A stretch of DNA of 64,000 nt from Paenarthrobacter sp. PH39-S1 (lineage in GTDB: Bacteria; Actinomycetota; Actinomycetes; Actinomycetales; Micrococcaceae), in NCBI RefSeq assembly GCF_030063245.1, contig NZ_JASISR010000002.1, positions 62,001 through 126,000 on the forward strand, in the 5' to 3' direction. The notes below the pieces were generated by a model. It had not been told where the DNA came from. It searched no databases and was given only the letters and a program-made list of their open reading frames with translations. Position 1 is the first letter of the stretch. Each line of letters opens with the position of its first letter. The position numbers and the translations under genes were made by a program. Positions 54,155 to 63,282 of this stretch are shown here, one piece after another.

Positions 54155-54419
54155 GCGCGGTGCTGGTGCAGGTCGGGCCCGCTGACAGGGCCAGCCGGCG
54201 CCAACAACAGATTTGGTTGACCTGCCGGACGCCTTCGCCACAGCAGACCCGATGGTCGGGTCCCGGCAGGCCAACCGAAAATCCGCCATCGATGAGGCAG
54301 TTCGCGCCCGTGTTGCTCGACAATATGGGTGCGCACTGCGTCATCGATGCAACGGACGAGAAGTCCCCCGACACCGAGGGAAGGGGAATACCACCGGCGG
54401 CGGCGGGGTTTGCCTGACT
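54155..54419. other. Gap between aceB and the DsbA-family gene
   Basis: Frames in this 265-base stretch belong to no recognised family. No terminator is obvious. Confidence 0.4.
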
Positions 54420-55151
54420 ATGAAGATTGAAATCTGGTCCGACGTCGTGTGTCCTTGGTGTTACATCGGGAAACGCCGTTTTGAGACCGCCCTCGCCGCC
54501 TTCGAGCACAAAGCCGACGTCGAGGTGCAGTGGCGCAGCTACCAGCTGGATCCGTCGCTTCCGGAGCACTACGACGGCACGGAACTGGACTACCTGAGCG
54601 AGCGCAAGGGTATGGCGCCGGATAATGTGCGGCAGATGTTCGGCCATGTCACGGAGCAGGCTGCCGCCGAAGGGCTGAGCTACGACTTTGACAAGGCCGT
54701 TGTCGCGAACAGCTTCAAGGCGCATCAGTTACTGCACCTGGCTGCGGCGCATGGCAAGGGCGACGACGTTAAAGAGGCGCTGCTGTCGGCCCACTTTGAG
54801 CACGGTGAGGACATCGGCAGCCGCGACTTCCTCCTCCACACCGGCACCGCAGTCGGCCTCCCCACGGGCGAGATCACCCAGATGTTGGAGACCGACAAGT
54901 ATGCCGACGACGTTCGGGCCGACTTCGACGAGGCAAGCCGTCTCGGGGTCACGGGTGTCCCGTTCTTTGTGATCGACCGCAAATACGCTATCTCCGGCGC
55001 CCAGCCGGCGGAGCTTTTCGGCCAGGCGCTCAACGAGGGGTGGGCAGAAGCCCATCCGCTGGTGATGGTGAATCAGCCCGGCGGAAACGGTTACGAAACG
55101 GACGATAGCGGCGAAGTCTGCGGTCCGGATGGCTGCGCCGCGACCCCGTAG
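54420..55151 (+). CDS. DsbA family (FrnE-type) oxidoreductase
   Basis: 243 residues from the ATG at 54420 (MKIEIWSDVVCPWCYIGKRR). The active-site CPWC has Cys11 and Cys14. The cis-Pro region is GVTGVPFFVIDRKYAISGAQ, and the helical insertion is typical of FrnE. No signal peptide is present, so it acts in the cytoplasm. The FrnE group handles thiol exchange in polyketide synthesis or oxidative stress. A C-terminal Cys-rich end (GEVCGPDGCAATP) is unusual. It is convergent with a decayed glycosidase. Confidence 0.88.
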   Translation: MKIEIWSDVVCPWCYIGKRRFETALAAFEHKADVEVQWRSYQLDPSLPEHYDGTELDYLSERKGMAPDNVRQMFGHVTEQAAAEGLSYDFDKAVVANSFKAHQLLHLAAAHGKGDDVKEALLSAHFEHGEDIGSRDFLLHTGTAVGLPTGEITQMLETDKYADDVRADFDEASRLGVTGVPFFVIDRKYAISGAQPAELFGQALNEGWAEAHPLVMVNQPGGNGYETDDSGEVCGPDGCAATP

Positions 55152-55674
55152 GGGTCCAGGTCGATAGTCTCGACGGCGGTGCCGCTCAACGTCCGCAACG
55201 CCGCCGAACCCAGCCCGACCGTCGTCGGCCCCGCATGCTGACTCAGCAGACCAACGAACTCGCGGCCGTCGTCGTCAGCAAGATACTCAAGCGGATAGGT
55301 GCACAAAACGGTCCCGCGCCGTGGTTCTTGACGATCACGGCCGGATTTCCCTGTCCGTCAATGGCCACCACGTTTCCGTCCGTGGGCCGGACCGGCAGGA
55401 ACGCCCGGGCATGCTCATTGCCCGCCGCTTTGAAACGCAGCACTCCGCCTTTGGCCAGAGTGCCGAAATCCTCCGCAAAGGTCAGCTCCACCACGTCATC
55501 GTCAATCGGGTTGTCCAGGCCGTGGTGCCCTGGTTGCTGGCCCAGCAGGTGATGCTTCCGCCACCGCCGGAGCTCTCCGAAGAACTGGCCGATTTGTTGC
55601 TTCCGCCGCATGCGGACGCAGTCAGCGTGCGGCGCGGCGATAGCCGCCGTCGCGGCGAGGGTACGAATTTTCAC
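55091..55674 (-). pseudogene. Glycoside hydrolase C-terminal remnant, frameshifted
   Basis: One minus-strand frame (55674-55310) reads DNPIDDDVVELTFAEDFGTL, GGVLRFKAAGNEHARAFLPV and VVAIDGQGNPAVIVKNHGAG. The next frame continues from about 55306 with CTYPLEYLADDDGREFVGLL. A missing base near 55310 would join them in frame. This style (NEHARAFLPVRP, then CTYPLEYLA) resembles the C-terminus of cellulase/mannanase-like glycosidases. The catalytic part is absent. It lies next to the sugar-catabolic cluster, which suggests the cluster once had its own glycosidase. Confidence 0.5.
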
Positions 55675-55836
55675 TGCATGGCTTACTTGTCTATGTGCGC
55701 CTGTAAAGCCAGGGATCCGGCCCAGGCACCAAACTAGGGGGCCTTCTGCCGGCTGTCAATCAAAAGTCCGTAATTGATCGGCAAATTCTTTTGGGGCGGT
55801 AGGACGGCAGGGAAGACTGAGAGGTGGGATGGCGCC

Positions 55837-57057
55837 CTAGGCCTGCCTCAGGAGCAGGGCTTCCACGCTGGCGGGGGCAAGGACATGGTCAATTACCATG
55901 CGGCTTGCCCCCAGGACGCCCGCCTGGTCGGCCGCCATGGACTGGACAATACGCAGCCGGGCGGTGGCCAACGGCAGCGACCGCTGGTAGACAATTTCGC
56001 GCACGCCGGCCATAAGGTAGTCGCCGGCCGTCAACAGCCCTCCGCCGATGACGATGATGGACGGGTTGAGGAGGTTTACACAGCTCGCCAGCACGTCGCC
56101 CACGTCCCGCCCGGCCTGCCGCATGGCCGCAATGGCGGGAAGGCTCCCTCTGTGCGCCAGCTCCAGCACGTCCTCGCCGGTCGCCGCCGGAATACCGCCG
56201 GCCGTCAGGGCAGCCGCAACGGCAGGGCCCGAAGCCAGCGCTTCCAGGCAACCGTAGTTCCCGCAACGACATAACACGTCATTCCCGCGCGGCACGCGAA
56301 CGTGCCCGATGTCCCCCGCAGTACCGTCGGACCCGCGCTGTAAAAGTCCACCGCTGATGAGTCCGGCGCCGATTCCGGTCGCCACCTTGACGAACAACAG
56401 ATCCTGCGCATGCGGCCAATACATCGCGCGCTCCCCGAGCGCCATAATATTCACGTCGTTGTCCACCAGCACCTCGGTGGCAAAGGACCGCTGCACGTAT
56501 CCTGGGACGTCGAAGCCATCCCAGCCGGGCATGATCGGCGGGTTTGCCGGGCGTCCGGTGGAATGCTCCACCGGCCCCGGCAGCCCGATCCCTATCCCTG
56601 CCAGTTCCCGTCCCTGCCGTCCAGCCTGTGCCAGGAGCTTTCCGCAGTCTGCCACGACCAGATCGAGCACCGTCTGCGGACCCGCCGAAATCTCAATGGA
56701 GGCACGGGATTCGCACAGCACCCGTCCGCCCAGATCTGTTAGCGCCACGAGCATGTGGGTTGCGCCGATGTCCGCGGCAAGAACCACGCGGGCTGTGGGC
56801 TGAAAAGCCAAGCGCGACGGCGGTCTGCCGCCGGAGGAGACTGCCTCGCCTGCCGGGCCAATCAGCCCGGAGGCCGCGAGGGCGTCTATTCTGCTGGCCA
56901 CCGTGGACCGGGCAAGCCCGGTGATCTCCGCCAATTCCGCCCGGGTGCGCGCATGTCCGTCGCGGAGCAGCTGAAAAAGATCTCCCGCGCGTGAAAAGCT
57001 TGTACCTGAGCCCGCAGGTACAGCCGGCCAAGCGCCGGTCAGAGGTGGCATTAGCAT
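55837..57057 (-). CDS. ROK family transcriptional repressor
   Basis: 406 residues from MLMPPLTGAW at 57057; an upstream start adds 19 residues. The winged helix is at about 30-80 (ARTRAELAEITGLARSTVAS, RIDALAASGLI). The ROK kinase-like domain has VLAADIGATHMLVALTDLGG and the zinc motif GNDVLCRCGNYGCLEALAS (one Cys set intact). ROK regulators bind a sugar and release DNA. It is divergent from the sugar operon starting at 57281 and probably represses it. Confidence 0.92.
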   Translation of the reverse strand: MLMPPLTGAWPAVPAGSGTSFSRAGDLFQLLRDGHARTRAELAEITGLARSTVASRIDALAASGLIGPAGEAVSSGGRPPSRLAFQPTARVVLAADIGATHMLVALTDLGGRVLCESRASIEISAGPQTVLDLVVADCGKLLAQAGRQGRELAGIGIGLPGPVEHSTGRPANPPIMPGWDGFDVPGYVQRSFATEVLVDNDVNIMALGERAMYWPHAQDLLFVKVATGIGAGLISGGLLQRGSDGTAGDIGHVRVPRGNDVLCRCGNYGCLEALASGPAVAAALTAGGIPAATGEDVLELAHRGSLPAIAAMRQAGRDVGDVLASCVNLLNPSIIVIGGGLLTAGDYLMAGVREIVYQRSLPLATARLRIVQSMAADQAGVLGASRMVIDHVLAPASVEALLLRQA

Positions 57058-57128
57058 GCCTAATTGATAGCACGCCGCACTTATCGCTGTCACAATCAAA
57101 TTGCTGATGGCCATTTCTCCACTTTTGC

Positions 57129-57157
57129 TTGACGTTCGGCAAAAGGCGTCCTACGTT
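57129..57157 (+). promoter_or_regulatory. Candidate promoter of the sugar-catabolic operon
   Basis: TTGACG (57129-57134) and TACGTT (57152-57157) are separated by exactly 17 bases. Downstream, GGATGCGTCGA is duplicated (near 57216 and 57231), a possible operator for the ROK regulator. These are sequence matches only. Confidence 0.55.
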
Positions 57158-57280
57158 GATCAGGACGCTCCCGCGTCGATGCAAAATGTATTGATGAATG
57201 ATGTCCTTAGTTGGGGATGCGTCGATCAAGGATGCGTCGACCTGGAGCAGACAGTCCCTTCATACCTGTCAGGAGAACCC

Positions 57281-58015
57281 GTGACTTACTCTCTTCAGCT
57301 TTACACCGTCAGAGGCCCCCTGGAGAAGGATCTTCCGGGAACCATCAAGCGGGTGGCCGCGATCGGCTATACCGCCGTGGAGCCCTACAACTTTGTGGCG
57401 ACTGCCGGTCAGCTGGCGGCGGCACTGACGGCCAATAATCTCACGGCGCCTTCCGGCCATGCACCGTTGCTGCGCGAAGACCAGCACCAGATTTTTTCCG
57501 CTGCGCAGCAGCTCGGCATTTCGACCGTGATTGATCCGCATGTGGACGCCAGCCGGTGGAGAAGCGAAGAAGGCATCATCGCCACGGCCAAGGCGTTGAA
57601 CGCCGCGGCCGCGAAGGGCGCCGGGTACGGTATCCGAGTGGGCTACCACAATCACGAGTTTGAATTGCAGTCCCGGATCAATGGCCGCTCGGGGCTGGAG
57701 GTCCTGGCGGATCATCTTGACCCCTCGGTGGTACTGGAAGTGGATACCTACTGGGCCGCCGTGGGTGGCGAGGACCCGGTGGAGCTGCTCGGCCGGCTCG
57801 GGGACAGGGTCAAGCTGATTCATCTCAAGGATGGCCCGCTGACCAAGGAAGACAAGGATCAGGTGGCCGTTGGACAGGGCAGCGTGCCCATCTGGGATGT
57901 CATCGCGGCCGTCACCGGGCTGGAGGTCGGCGTCGTCGAACTTGATGACTTCAACGGCGACATCTTCGACGCCGTGACCGAGAGCTTCAACTACCTCAAG
58001 GCGGGACGGAACTAG
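57281..58015 (+). CDS. TIM-barrel sugar isomerase/epimerase-like enzyme
   Basis: 244 residues from the GTG at 57281 with AGGAGA upstream. The xylose-isomerase-like TIM barrel is seen in YSLQLYTVRGPLEKDLPGTI, IRVGYHNHEFELQ, VVLEVDTYWAAVGGEDPVEL and KLIHLKDGP. His and Glu/Asp metal ligands (HNHEFE, EVDTYW, HLKDG) are conserved. In the levoglucosan pathway a protein of this family performs elimination or hydration on a 3-keto sugar. It is first in a four-gene operon and one base from the next gene. Confidence 0.88.
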   Translation: MTYSLQLYTVRGPLEKDLPGTIKRVAAIGYTAVEPYNFVATAGQLAAALTANNLTAPSGHAPLLREDQHQIFSAAQQLGISTVIDPHVDASRWRSEEGIIATAKALNAAAAKGAGYGIRVGYHNHEFELQSRINGRSGLEVLADHLDPSVVLEVDTYWAAVGGEDPVELLGRLGDRVKLIHLKDGPLTKEDKDQVAVGQGSVPIWDVIAAVTGLEVGVVELDDFNGDIFDAVTESFNYLKAGRN

Positions 58016-59173
58016 ATGGGTCAGCAACCGAACCAGCGCAGCAGCCGCCCAACGGCCGAACGGACGGGTCCCGTGGGCATCGCAGTCATCGGCGCGGGGG
58101 TCATCAGCAAGGAATACCTGACCAACCTGACCAGCTTTCCGGACGTGAAGGTCCACATCGTGGCCGACATGTTGGAGCAGGTCGCCGCTGAACGCGCCGC
58201 GGAATTCGGCATCGGCGCCTCCGGAGGCGTGCGGGCGGCGCTGGACCACCCGGACGTGGAGATCGTCGTCAACCTGACCATTCCCGCCGCCCACGTCGAG
58301 GTGGCGACGGCCGCAGTCAACGCCGGCAAGCACGTCTGGAGCGAGAAGCCCTTTTCGATGGACCGGGACAGCGGACTGGGCCTGCTCAAGGCCGCTGATG
58401 CCGCAGGCCTGCGTCTCGGTTGTGCGCCGGACACCTTCTTGGGCGCGGGGATGCAAACCGCTCTGCGCATCATTGCCCGAGGGGACATCGGCGCGCCGCT
58501 CACGGCGCTGACCCTCATGCAGTCTCCCGGGCCCGAGTCCTGGCATCCCAACCCTGCGTTCCTCTTCCAGGAAGGTGCGGGTCCGCTGTTCGACATCGGC
58601 CCGTACTACCTCACTGCGTTGGTGCAGACCTTTGGTGCCATCACCAAGGTGGCCGCCTTCGGGTCCACATCCCGCAAAACCCGGATCATCGGCTCAGGCC
58701 CGAAGGCAGGCGAGGAATTCGCAGTCACGGTCCCCAGCCATGTCAGCGCGATTGCACAGTTTGCCGGCGGCGAGTCATCACAGAGCATCTTCAGCTTCGA
58801 CTCGCCCCTCAAGCGCGCCGGCTTCGTGGAGATCACCGGGACCGAGGCGACCATCGCCATCCCGGATCCCAACATGTTCGACGGCGACATCGTCCTGACC
58901 CGCCGCGGCCGGGACGATCCCGAGACCATTGGGGCCGTGGGCGCCACCAGCACCCGGGGCTCCGGCGTGCTCGAAATGGCCCGCGCCATTAGGGCAGGCC
59001 GTCCGCACCGGGCGCAGGGAGCCGTTGCCTATCACGTGCTCGACGCCATGGTGTCCATTGCCGAGTCCGTTAACACCGGTCAATTCGTTTCCCTGCAGAG
59101 CAGCGCAGATGCCGCGCAGCCGCTGCCGGAGGACTGGGACCCCACCGCCGATACGCTGAAAGTTGCGCGGTGA
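58016..59173 (+). CDS. Gfo/Idh/MocA family oxidoreductase
   Basis: 385 residues, starting directly after the isomerase stop. The NAD(P)-binding motif is GIAVIGAGVISKEYL (about 21-35). VEIVVNLTIPAAHVEVATAA and GKHVWSEKPFSMDRD (catalytic Lys) follow. The C-terminal sheet domain has EGAGPLFDIGPYYLTALVQ, with a conserved Asp and Tyr at the active site. It oxidises or reduces a sugar hydroxyl. Its stop overlaps the next oxidoreductase gene by four bases. Confidence 0.9.
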   Translation: MGQQPNQRSSRPTAERTGPVGIAVIGAGVISKEYLTNLTSFPDVKVHIVADMLEQVAAERAAEFGIGASGGVRAALDHPDVEIVVNLTIPAAHVEVATAAVNAGKHVWSEKPFSMDRDSGLGLLKAADAAGLRLGCAPDTFLGAGMQTALRIIARGDIGAPLTALTLMQSPGPESWHPNPAFLFQEGAGPLFDIGPYYLTALVQTFGAITKVAAFGSTSRKTRIIGSGPKAGEEFAVTVPSHVSAIAQFAGGESSQSIFSFDSPLKRAGFVEITGTEATIAIPDPNMFDGDIVLTRRGRDDPETIGAVGATSTRGSGVLEMARAIRAGRPHRAQGAVAYHVLDAMVSIAESVNTGQFVSLQSSADAAQPLPEDWDPTADTLKVAR

Positions 59174-60351
59174 GCATCCCCCAGCCGGATCCGCCCGCGG
59201 CCGGTTCGCCTGGATCGGGCCGCCCGCTGGGCGTGGCCGTAGTCGGCTACGCCTTCATGGGCAAGGCGCATTCGAATGCCTGGCGCAATGTCAGCGCTTT
59301 CTTCGACGTGCCCGCTTTTGCGCAAAGGGTGCTGGTGGGCCGGGACGCGGAAGCCGTCGAGGCGGCGGCAGCACGCTATGGTTGGGCCGAATCGGCCACC
59401 GACTGGCGGGAAGTGATTTCCCGCGACGACATTGACATCGTGGACATCTGCGCACCGGGGGCCCTGCATGCCGAGATTGCAGTCGCCGCGCTGGCGGCCG
59501 GGAAACACGTGCTGGTGGAGAAGCCGCTGGCAAATTCACTCACCGAGGCCGAGTCCATGGTTGCCGCGGCGCAGCAGGCGCGTGACCGCGGCGTCCGGTC
59601 CATGGTCGGCTTCACCTATCGCCGCGTTCCCGGGCTGGCGCTGGCCCGCGGCCTGATTGCCGGCGGAAAACTGGGCGTGATCCGCCAGGTCCGCGCGGCC
59701 TACCTGCAGGACTGGCTCGCCAATGACGAATCGCCCATGACGTGGAGGCTGCGCAGGGAATCGGCCGGTTCCGGGGCGCTCGGTGACATCGCCAGCCACG
59801 CAATCGATCAGGTGCAGTTCCTGCTCGACGACACCGTCACCGAGGTCTCCGGCCGGCTGCACACTTTTGTCAGCGAACGGCCCGGTCCGCACGGCCCGGA
59901 ACCGGTAACGGTCGACGACGCCGCCTGGGCCACACTGTCCCTCGCCGGCGGCGCGGTGGCCAGCGTCGAGGTCTCCCGGATGGCCCGGGGCCGGAAAAAT
60001 GCCCTGCAGATCGAGGTCTTCGGCAGCAAAGGCAGCCTCCGGTTTGATCTGGAGAACCCCAACGAGCTGTCCTTTTTCGACGGTACGGATCCCATCCGGG
60101 AACAGGGGTTCCGCCGTATCCTCGTCACGGAACCCGAGCACCCTTACCTCGATGCCTGGTGGCCGCCGGGACATGTGCTTGGCTGGGAGAACAGCTTCAC
60201 ACACGAGATCAGGGACTTCCTGCTGGCCGTCGGCTCCGGCACGGACCCGTCGCCGTCGTTCGAAGACGGACTGGCCGTCCAGCGCGTGCTGGTTGCCATC
60301 GAGGAATCGGCAGCAGCCAAAAACTCCCTCATCCAACTAGCCCACCGCTGA
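59170..60351 (+). CDS. Gfo/Idh/MocA family oxidoreductase, levoglucosan dehydrogenase-like
   Basis: 393 residues from a GTG overlapping the previous stop. The Rossmann motif is [17 protein letters not shown], then [20 protein letters not shown] and [13 protein letters not shown] with the catalytic Lys. The C-terminal half has [20 protein letters not shown] and [15 protein letters not shown] (catalytic Asp/His). These segments resemble published levoglucosan dehydrogenase of Pseudarthrobacter, which oxidises C3 of the sugar with NAD. Related enzymes act on inositol and other sugars, so the substrate is an inference. Confidence 0.88.
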   Translation: MSIPQPDPPAAGSPGSGRPLGVAVVGYAFMGKAHSNAWRNVSAFFDVPAFAQRVLVGRDAEAVEAAAARYGWAESATDWREVISRDDIDIVDICAPGALHAEIAVAALAAGKHVLVEKPLANSLTEAESMVAAAQQARDRGVRSMVGFTYRRVPGLALARGLIAGGKLGVIRQVRAAYLQDWLANDESPMTWRLRRESAGSGALGDIASHAIDQVQFLLDDTVTEVSGRLHTFVSERPGPHGPEPVTVDDAAWATLSLAGGAVASVEVSRMARGRKNALQIEVFGSKGSLRFDLENPNELSFFDGTDPIREQGFRRILVTEPEHPYLDAWWPPGHVLGWENSFTHEIRDFLLAVGSGTDPSPSFEDGLAVQRVLVAIEESAAAKNSLIQLAHR

Positions 60352-60391
60352 CCAGCAGCCGATTCCCACAGCCGATTCCAAGGAGGCAGCC

Positions 60392-61393
60392 ATGACCCGT
60401 CCGTATACCCTTTTCACCGGTCAATGGGCCGATCTGCCCTTCGAGGAGGTTGCCAGACTCGCATCCGACTGGGGCTATGACGGGCTGGAAATCGCCGTAT
60501 CGGGGGACCATCTGGACGCCTCCCGATGGGACGACGACGACTACGTTGCCGGCAAGCTGGCCGTGCTGGAAAAGTACAACCTCAAGGTCTGGGCCATCTC
60601 CAACCACCTCAAGGGCCAGGCGGTCTGTGACAACCCGATCGACTTCCGGCACCAGGCGATCGTAGGCACCAGGGTGTGGGGCGACGGCGACCCCGAGGGC
60701 GTGCGGCAGCGTGCCGCCGAGGACATGAAGAACACCGCGCGGCTGGCCAGGAAGCTGGGCGTGAAGACCGTCGTCGGCTTCACCGGCTCTTCCATCTGGC
60801 AGTACGTAGCCATGTTCCCGCCGGTTCCCGAATCCGTCATCGACGCCGGCTACCAGGACTTTGCCGACCGCTGGAACCCGATCCTGGACGTCTTTGATGA
60901 ATGCGGCGTCCGCTTCGCCCACGAGGTCCACCCCTCCGAAATCGCCTACGACTACTGGACCACGGTCCGCACGTTAGAGGCCATCGGACACCGGGAAGCC
61001 TTCGGCATCAACTGGGACCCCAGCCATTTCATGTGGCAGGGCACCGATCCGGTCTCCTTCATCTGGGACTTCAAGGACCGGATCTACCACGTCGACTGCA
61101 AGGACACTAAAATGCGCCTGACCGGGCGGAACACCGTCCTCGGTTCGCACCTGCGGTGGGGGGATCCTCGCCGCGGCTGGGACTTCGTCTCCGCCGGACG
61201 CGGGGACGTGCCCTGGGAATCTAGCTTCCGCGCGCTGACCGCCATCGGCTATGACGGACCCATCTCCATCGAATGGGAAGACGCGGCAATGGACCGGCTC
61301 GAGGGCGCTCCCGAGGCCCTGGCGGCATTGAAAAAGTTCAATTTCTCCCCCTCCGGCCAATCCTTCGACTCCGCCTTCAGCAACCAGGACTGA
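60392..61393 (+). CDS. TIM-barrel sugar isomerase/epimerase-like enzyme (second copy in cluster)
   Basis: 333 residues, with AAGGAGG upstream. It is longer than the first TIM-barrel gene and only distantly similar. Key segments are [64 protein letters not shown] and RIYHVDCKD. Its metal ligands are Glu, Asp/His, His and Glu (ISIEWEDA). Together with the first barrel it would supply the elimination and hydration steps of a 3-keto-sugar route. It ends the operon. Confidence 0.88.
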   Translation: MTRPYTLFTGQWADLPFEEVARLASDWGYDGLEIAVSGDHLDASRWDDDDYVAGKLAVLEKYNLKVWAISNHLKGQAVCDNPIDFRHQAIVGTRVWGDGDPEGVRQRAAEDMKNTARLARKLGVKTVVGFTGSSIWQYVAMFPPVPESVIDAGYQDFADRWNPILDVFDECGVRFAHEVHPSEIAYDYWTTVRTLEAIGHREAFGINWDPSHFMWQGTDPVSFIWDFKDRIYHVDCKDTKMRLTGRNTVLGSHLRWGDPRRGWDFVSAGRGDVPWESSFRALTAIGYDGPISIEWEDAAMDRLEGAPEALAALKKFNFSPSGQSFDSAFSNQD

Positions 61394-61478
61394 GCGCGAA
61401 TCGGCTGCCTTACGGCCCTCGCAATTGGCCACGACAAGTGGGGGTACGCTGCGCCTGGTCTGTTGGGGCATCGCGGCT

Positions 61479-61500
61479 TTTACTGACGGTTCGCGGTAAA
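61479..61500 (+). promoter_or_regulatory. Candidate TetR operator just before the TetR gene
   Basis: TTTAC and GTAAA form ends of an imperfect palindrome 9 bases before the ATG, overlapping a possible -10 (TAAAGT). Autoregulation is typical of TetR genes; the match is weak. Confidence 0.35.
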
Positions 61501-61508
61501 GTGTCTGT

Positions 61509-62282
61509 ATGCCTCGAATAGCCGCCCCGACCAACGCGGAGCAGCGCGAACAGACCCAGCGCAAGATCCTGGATGCCTTCGGCACGCTGCTCTTCACGCA
61601 CGGCCTGCCCGGGCTCACCATGACCGACGTCGCCCGGCAGGCCGACGTCGGCCGGACCGCCGTCTATAACTATTTTACTGATCTGGAGCAGCTCCTGGTT
61701 GTTTACGCGCTCGATGAAACGGAGCGCTTCGTCACCGACCTGAAGACCGAGTTGACGCTGCTGGACAACCCGGTGGACCGGCTGGCCCTGTACATCCAGG
61801 TGCAGATCCAGGATTTGGCCCGACGCCATCTGCCACCGGGACCCGCCATGCGTTCGGTCCTCTCGCCCGAGTCCTTTGCCAAACTCGGTGTCCACGTGGG
61901 GGAACTCAACGCTCTGCTGCAGGACATTCTGCGCGACGGCATGGAGCAGGGCTATCTTCCGCCCGCCGACGTCGACAGCCTGGCCCCGCTGATCCACGGC
62001 TCCCTCACGGCGAGCGCGTCCCGCGGAATGGATCAGTCAGGCGCGGATCAGTCAGGCGCGGATCAGCCGGGCGCGGATCAGCCGGGCGCGGATCAGCCCG
62101 GCGCGACGCGGCTTGACGCCCACATTGCCGGAACCGTCAGATTTATCCAGGCCGGCGTCGGAATCCGGTTCGATACCGAAGGACGTCCTGTCAGGCGGTT
62201 CCCGGCGGCAGTTCCGGCAGCAGCCCCTGCTTCAGGCCCGGCGCCGGGCCTGGTTTCAGGCCGGGCGGACCGCCGGGGCTAA
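61509..62282 (+). CDS. TetR/AcrR family transcriptional regulator
   Basis: 257 residues. TetR helix-turn-helix at about 15-62 (GLPGLTMTDVARQADVGRTA, VYNYFTDLEQLL). An effector domain of about 110 residues follows. A linker (about 174-199) carries five copies of DQSGA/DQPGA from a perfect 15-base tandem repeat. A tail of Ala/Pro/Gly ends the protein. It lies after the sugar operon, but the ROK protein is the more obvious local regulator of that operon. Confidence 0.85.
   Translation: MPRIAAPTNAEQREQTQRKILDAFGTLLFTHGLPGLTMTDVARQADVGRTAVYNYFTDLEQLLVVYALDETERFVTDLKTELTLLDNPVDRLALYIQVQIQDLARRHLPPGPAMRSVLSPESFAKLGVHVGELNALLQDILRDGMEQGYLPPADVDSLAPLIHGSLTASASRGMDQSGADQSGADQPGADQPGADQPGATRLDAHIAGTVRFIQAGVGIRFDTEGRPVRRFPAAVPAAAPASGPAPGLVSGRADRRG
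62031..62105 (+). repeat. 15-bp in-frame tandem repeat, five copies
   Basis: Five adjacent units of GATCAGYCVGGCGCG at 62031, 62046, 62061, 62076 and 62091 encode DQ(S/P)GA. Slippage here would only change linker length in the TetR protein. Confidence 0.9.
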
Positions 62283-62298
62283 GCCAACCGCCCGCGGG

Positions 62299-63282
62299 TC
62301 ATGGCGCCGTCGTCGTCGTTGCGGTTGAAGAAATACCGGCGGTCGGCGTTGCACTAGGGCTCAGGTGCGGGCAGGAGAGCAGCCCCGGCGTCTGGTCCAC
62401 AGTTCCCGCGTCCACGAGAACGGTAAAGCCTCCGGTCAGATAGACGTCGACGCTGGCATCCGTGCGGCCGTCCTGGACGTAATCCGTGCCGGCCAGATTC
62501 CGCTGTAGATTAAAGGCTGCGGACTGGCCGGCGGCACCGGAAACAATCACTGCCGAGCCAGTATAGTTGGTGACTTTGTTGGCTATAGTATCCACCTGAA
62601 AACCGCGGCCTTTCAGCTCCGCCGCCACGGTCGCAGCCAGCCCCTCACGCCGCGTGCTGTTGTAGACATTGACATGCATATCTTTGTTCGCGGGATAGTC
62701 GAACGTGGCAGCCGGACAGCTCCGTACCGCCGGCGCACTGGCCTGTCCGGAAGGGAGGGTGATAGCGCCGCGCCAGAGCAACACCGCGAAAATAACCCCG
62801 GCAATCACCACAGCTGACAGTAGAGTCAGGATCACGCCGTGCACCAGCCGGTGGCGGAACTGCACGGCGTTTTCGGCATCCTCCACCGGCGTAAACACCC
62901 GCTGCAGATCGGGTCCGCTGACCACACGGTGGCCGTGAAATACAGCGATATCCTTGGACCGCCGCAGTTCACGCCGGTGTGCCCGAAGCGCTCGCTTGTC
63001 CTCGTGGCGCTCTAGTTTCGCAGCCTTCCGCGTCTCGCTGGCGCGCTTTCGTTCCAGTTCCTTCGACGGCGCAGCCGCCCTGGATGAGGACGGACCTGTT
63101 TTGGATGACGGGGCCGCCCTGGACGACGGCCCTGTTTCGGTCAACGCCGCTTTGGTCGACGGCCCTGTTATGTACGGCAGCCCGTGTCTGGACTGTCGCC
63201 CGTGCCGCGGGGGCAGCCCGGACGTCGGCGTGAGAGCGGGCCGGGCCGGAATATCCGGCGCAGGCGGATCATCAGTCATCAA
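62299..63282 (-). CDS. LytR C-terminal domain (LytR_C) membrane protein
   Basis: 327 residues. The N-terminal 90 residues are Ser/Ala/Lys-rich, with repeated GPSSKA-like units and a charged helix (ELERKRASETRKAAKLERHE). One membrane helix is at about 150-172. The extracytoplasmic LytR_C domain is at about 185-300 (HVNVYNSTRREGLAATVAAE, GSAVIVSGAAGQS). The domain occurs in cell-wall glycopolymer attachment proteins. The start overlaps the VapB-like gene by 11 bases. Confidence 0.88.
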   Translation of the reverse strand: MMTDDPPAPDIPARPALTPTSGLPPRHGRQSRHGLPYITGPSTKAALTETGPSSRAAPSSKTGPSSSRAAAPSKELERKRASETRKAAKLERHEDKRALRAHRRELRRSKDIAVFHGHRVVSGPDLQRVFTPVEDAENAVQFRHRLVHGVILTLLSAVVIAGVIFAVLLWRGAITLPSGQASAPAVRSCPAATFDYPANKDMHVNVYNSTRREGLAATVAAELKGRGFQVDTIANKVTNYTGSAVIVSGAAGQSAAFNLQRNLAGTDYVQDGRTDASVDVYLTGGFTVLVDAGTVDQTPGLLSCPHLSPSATPTAGISSTATTTTAP

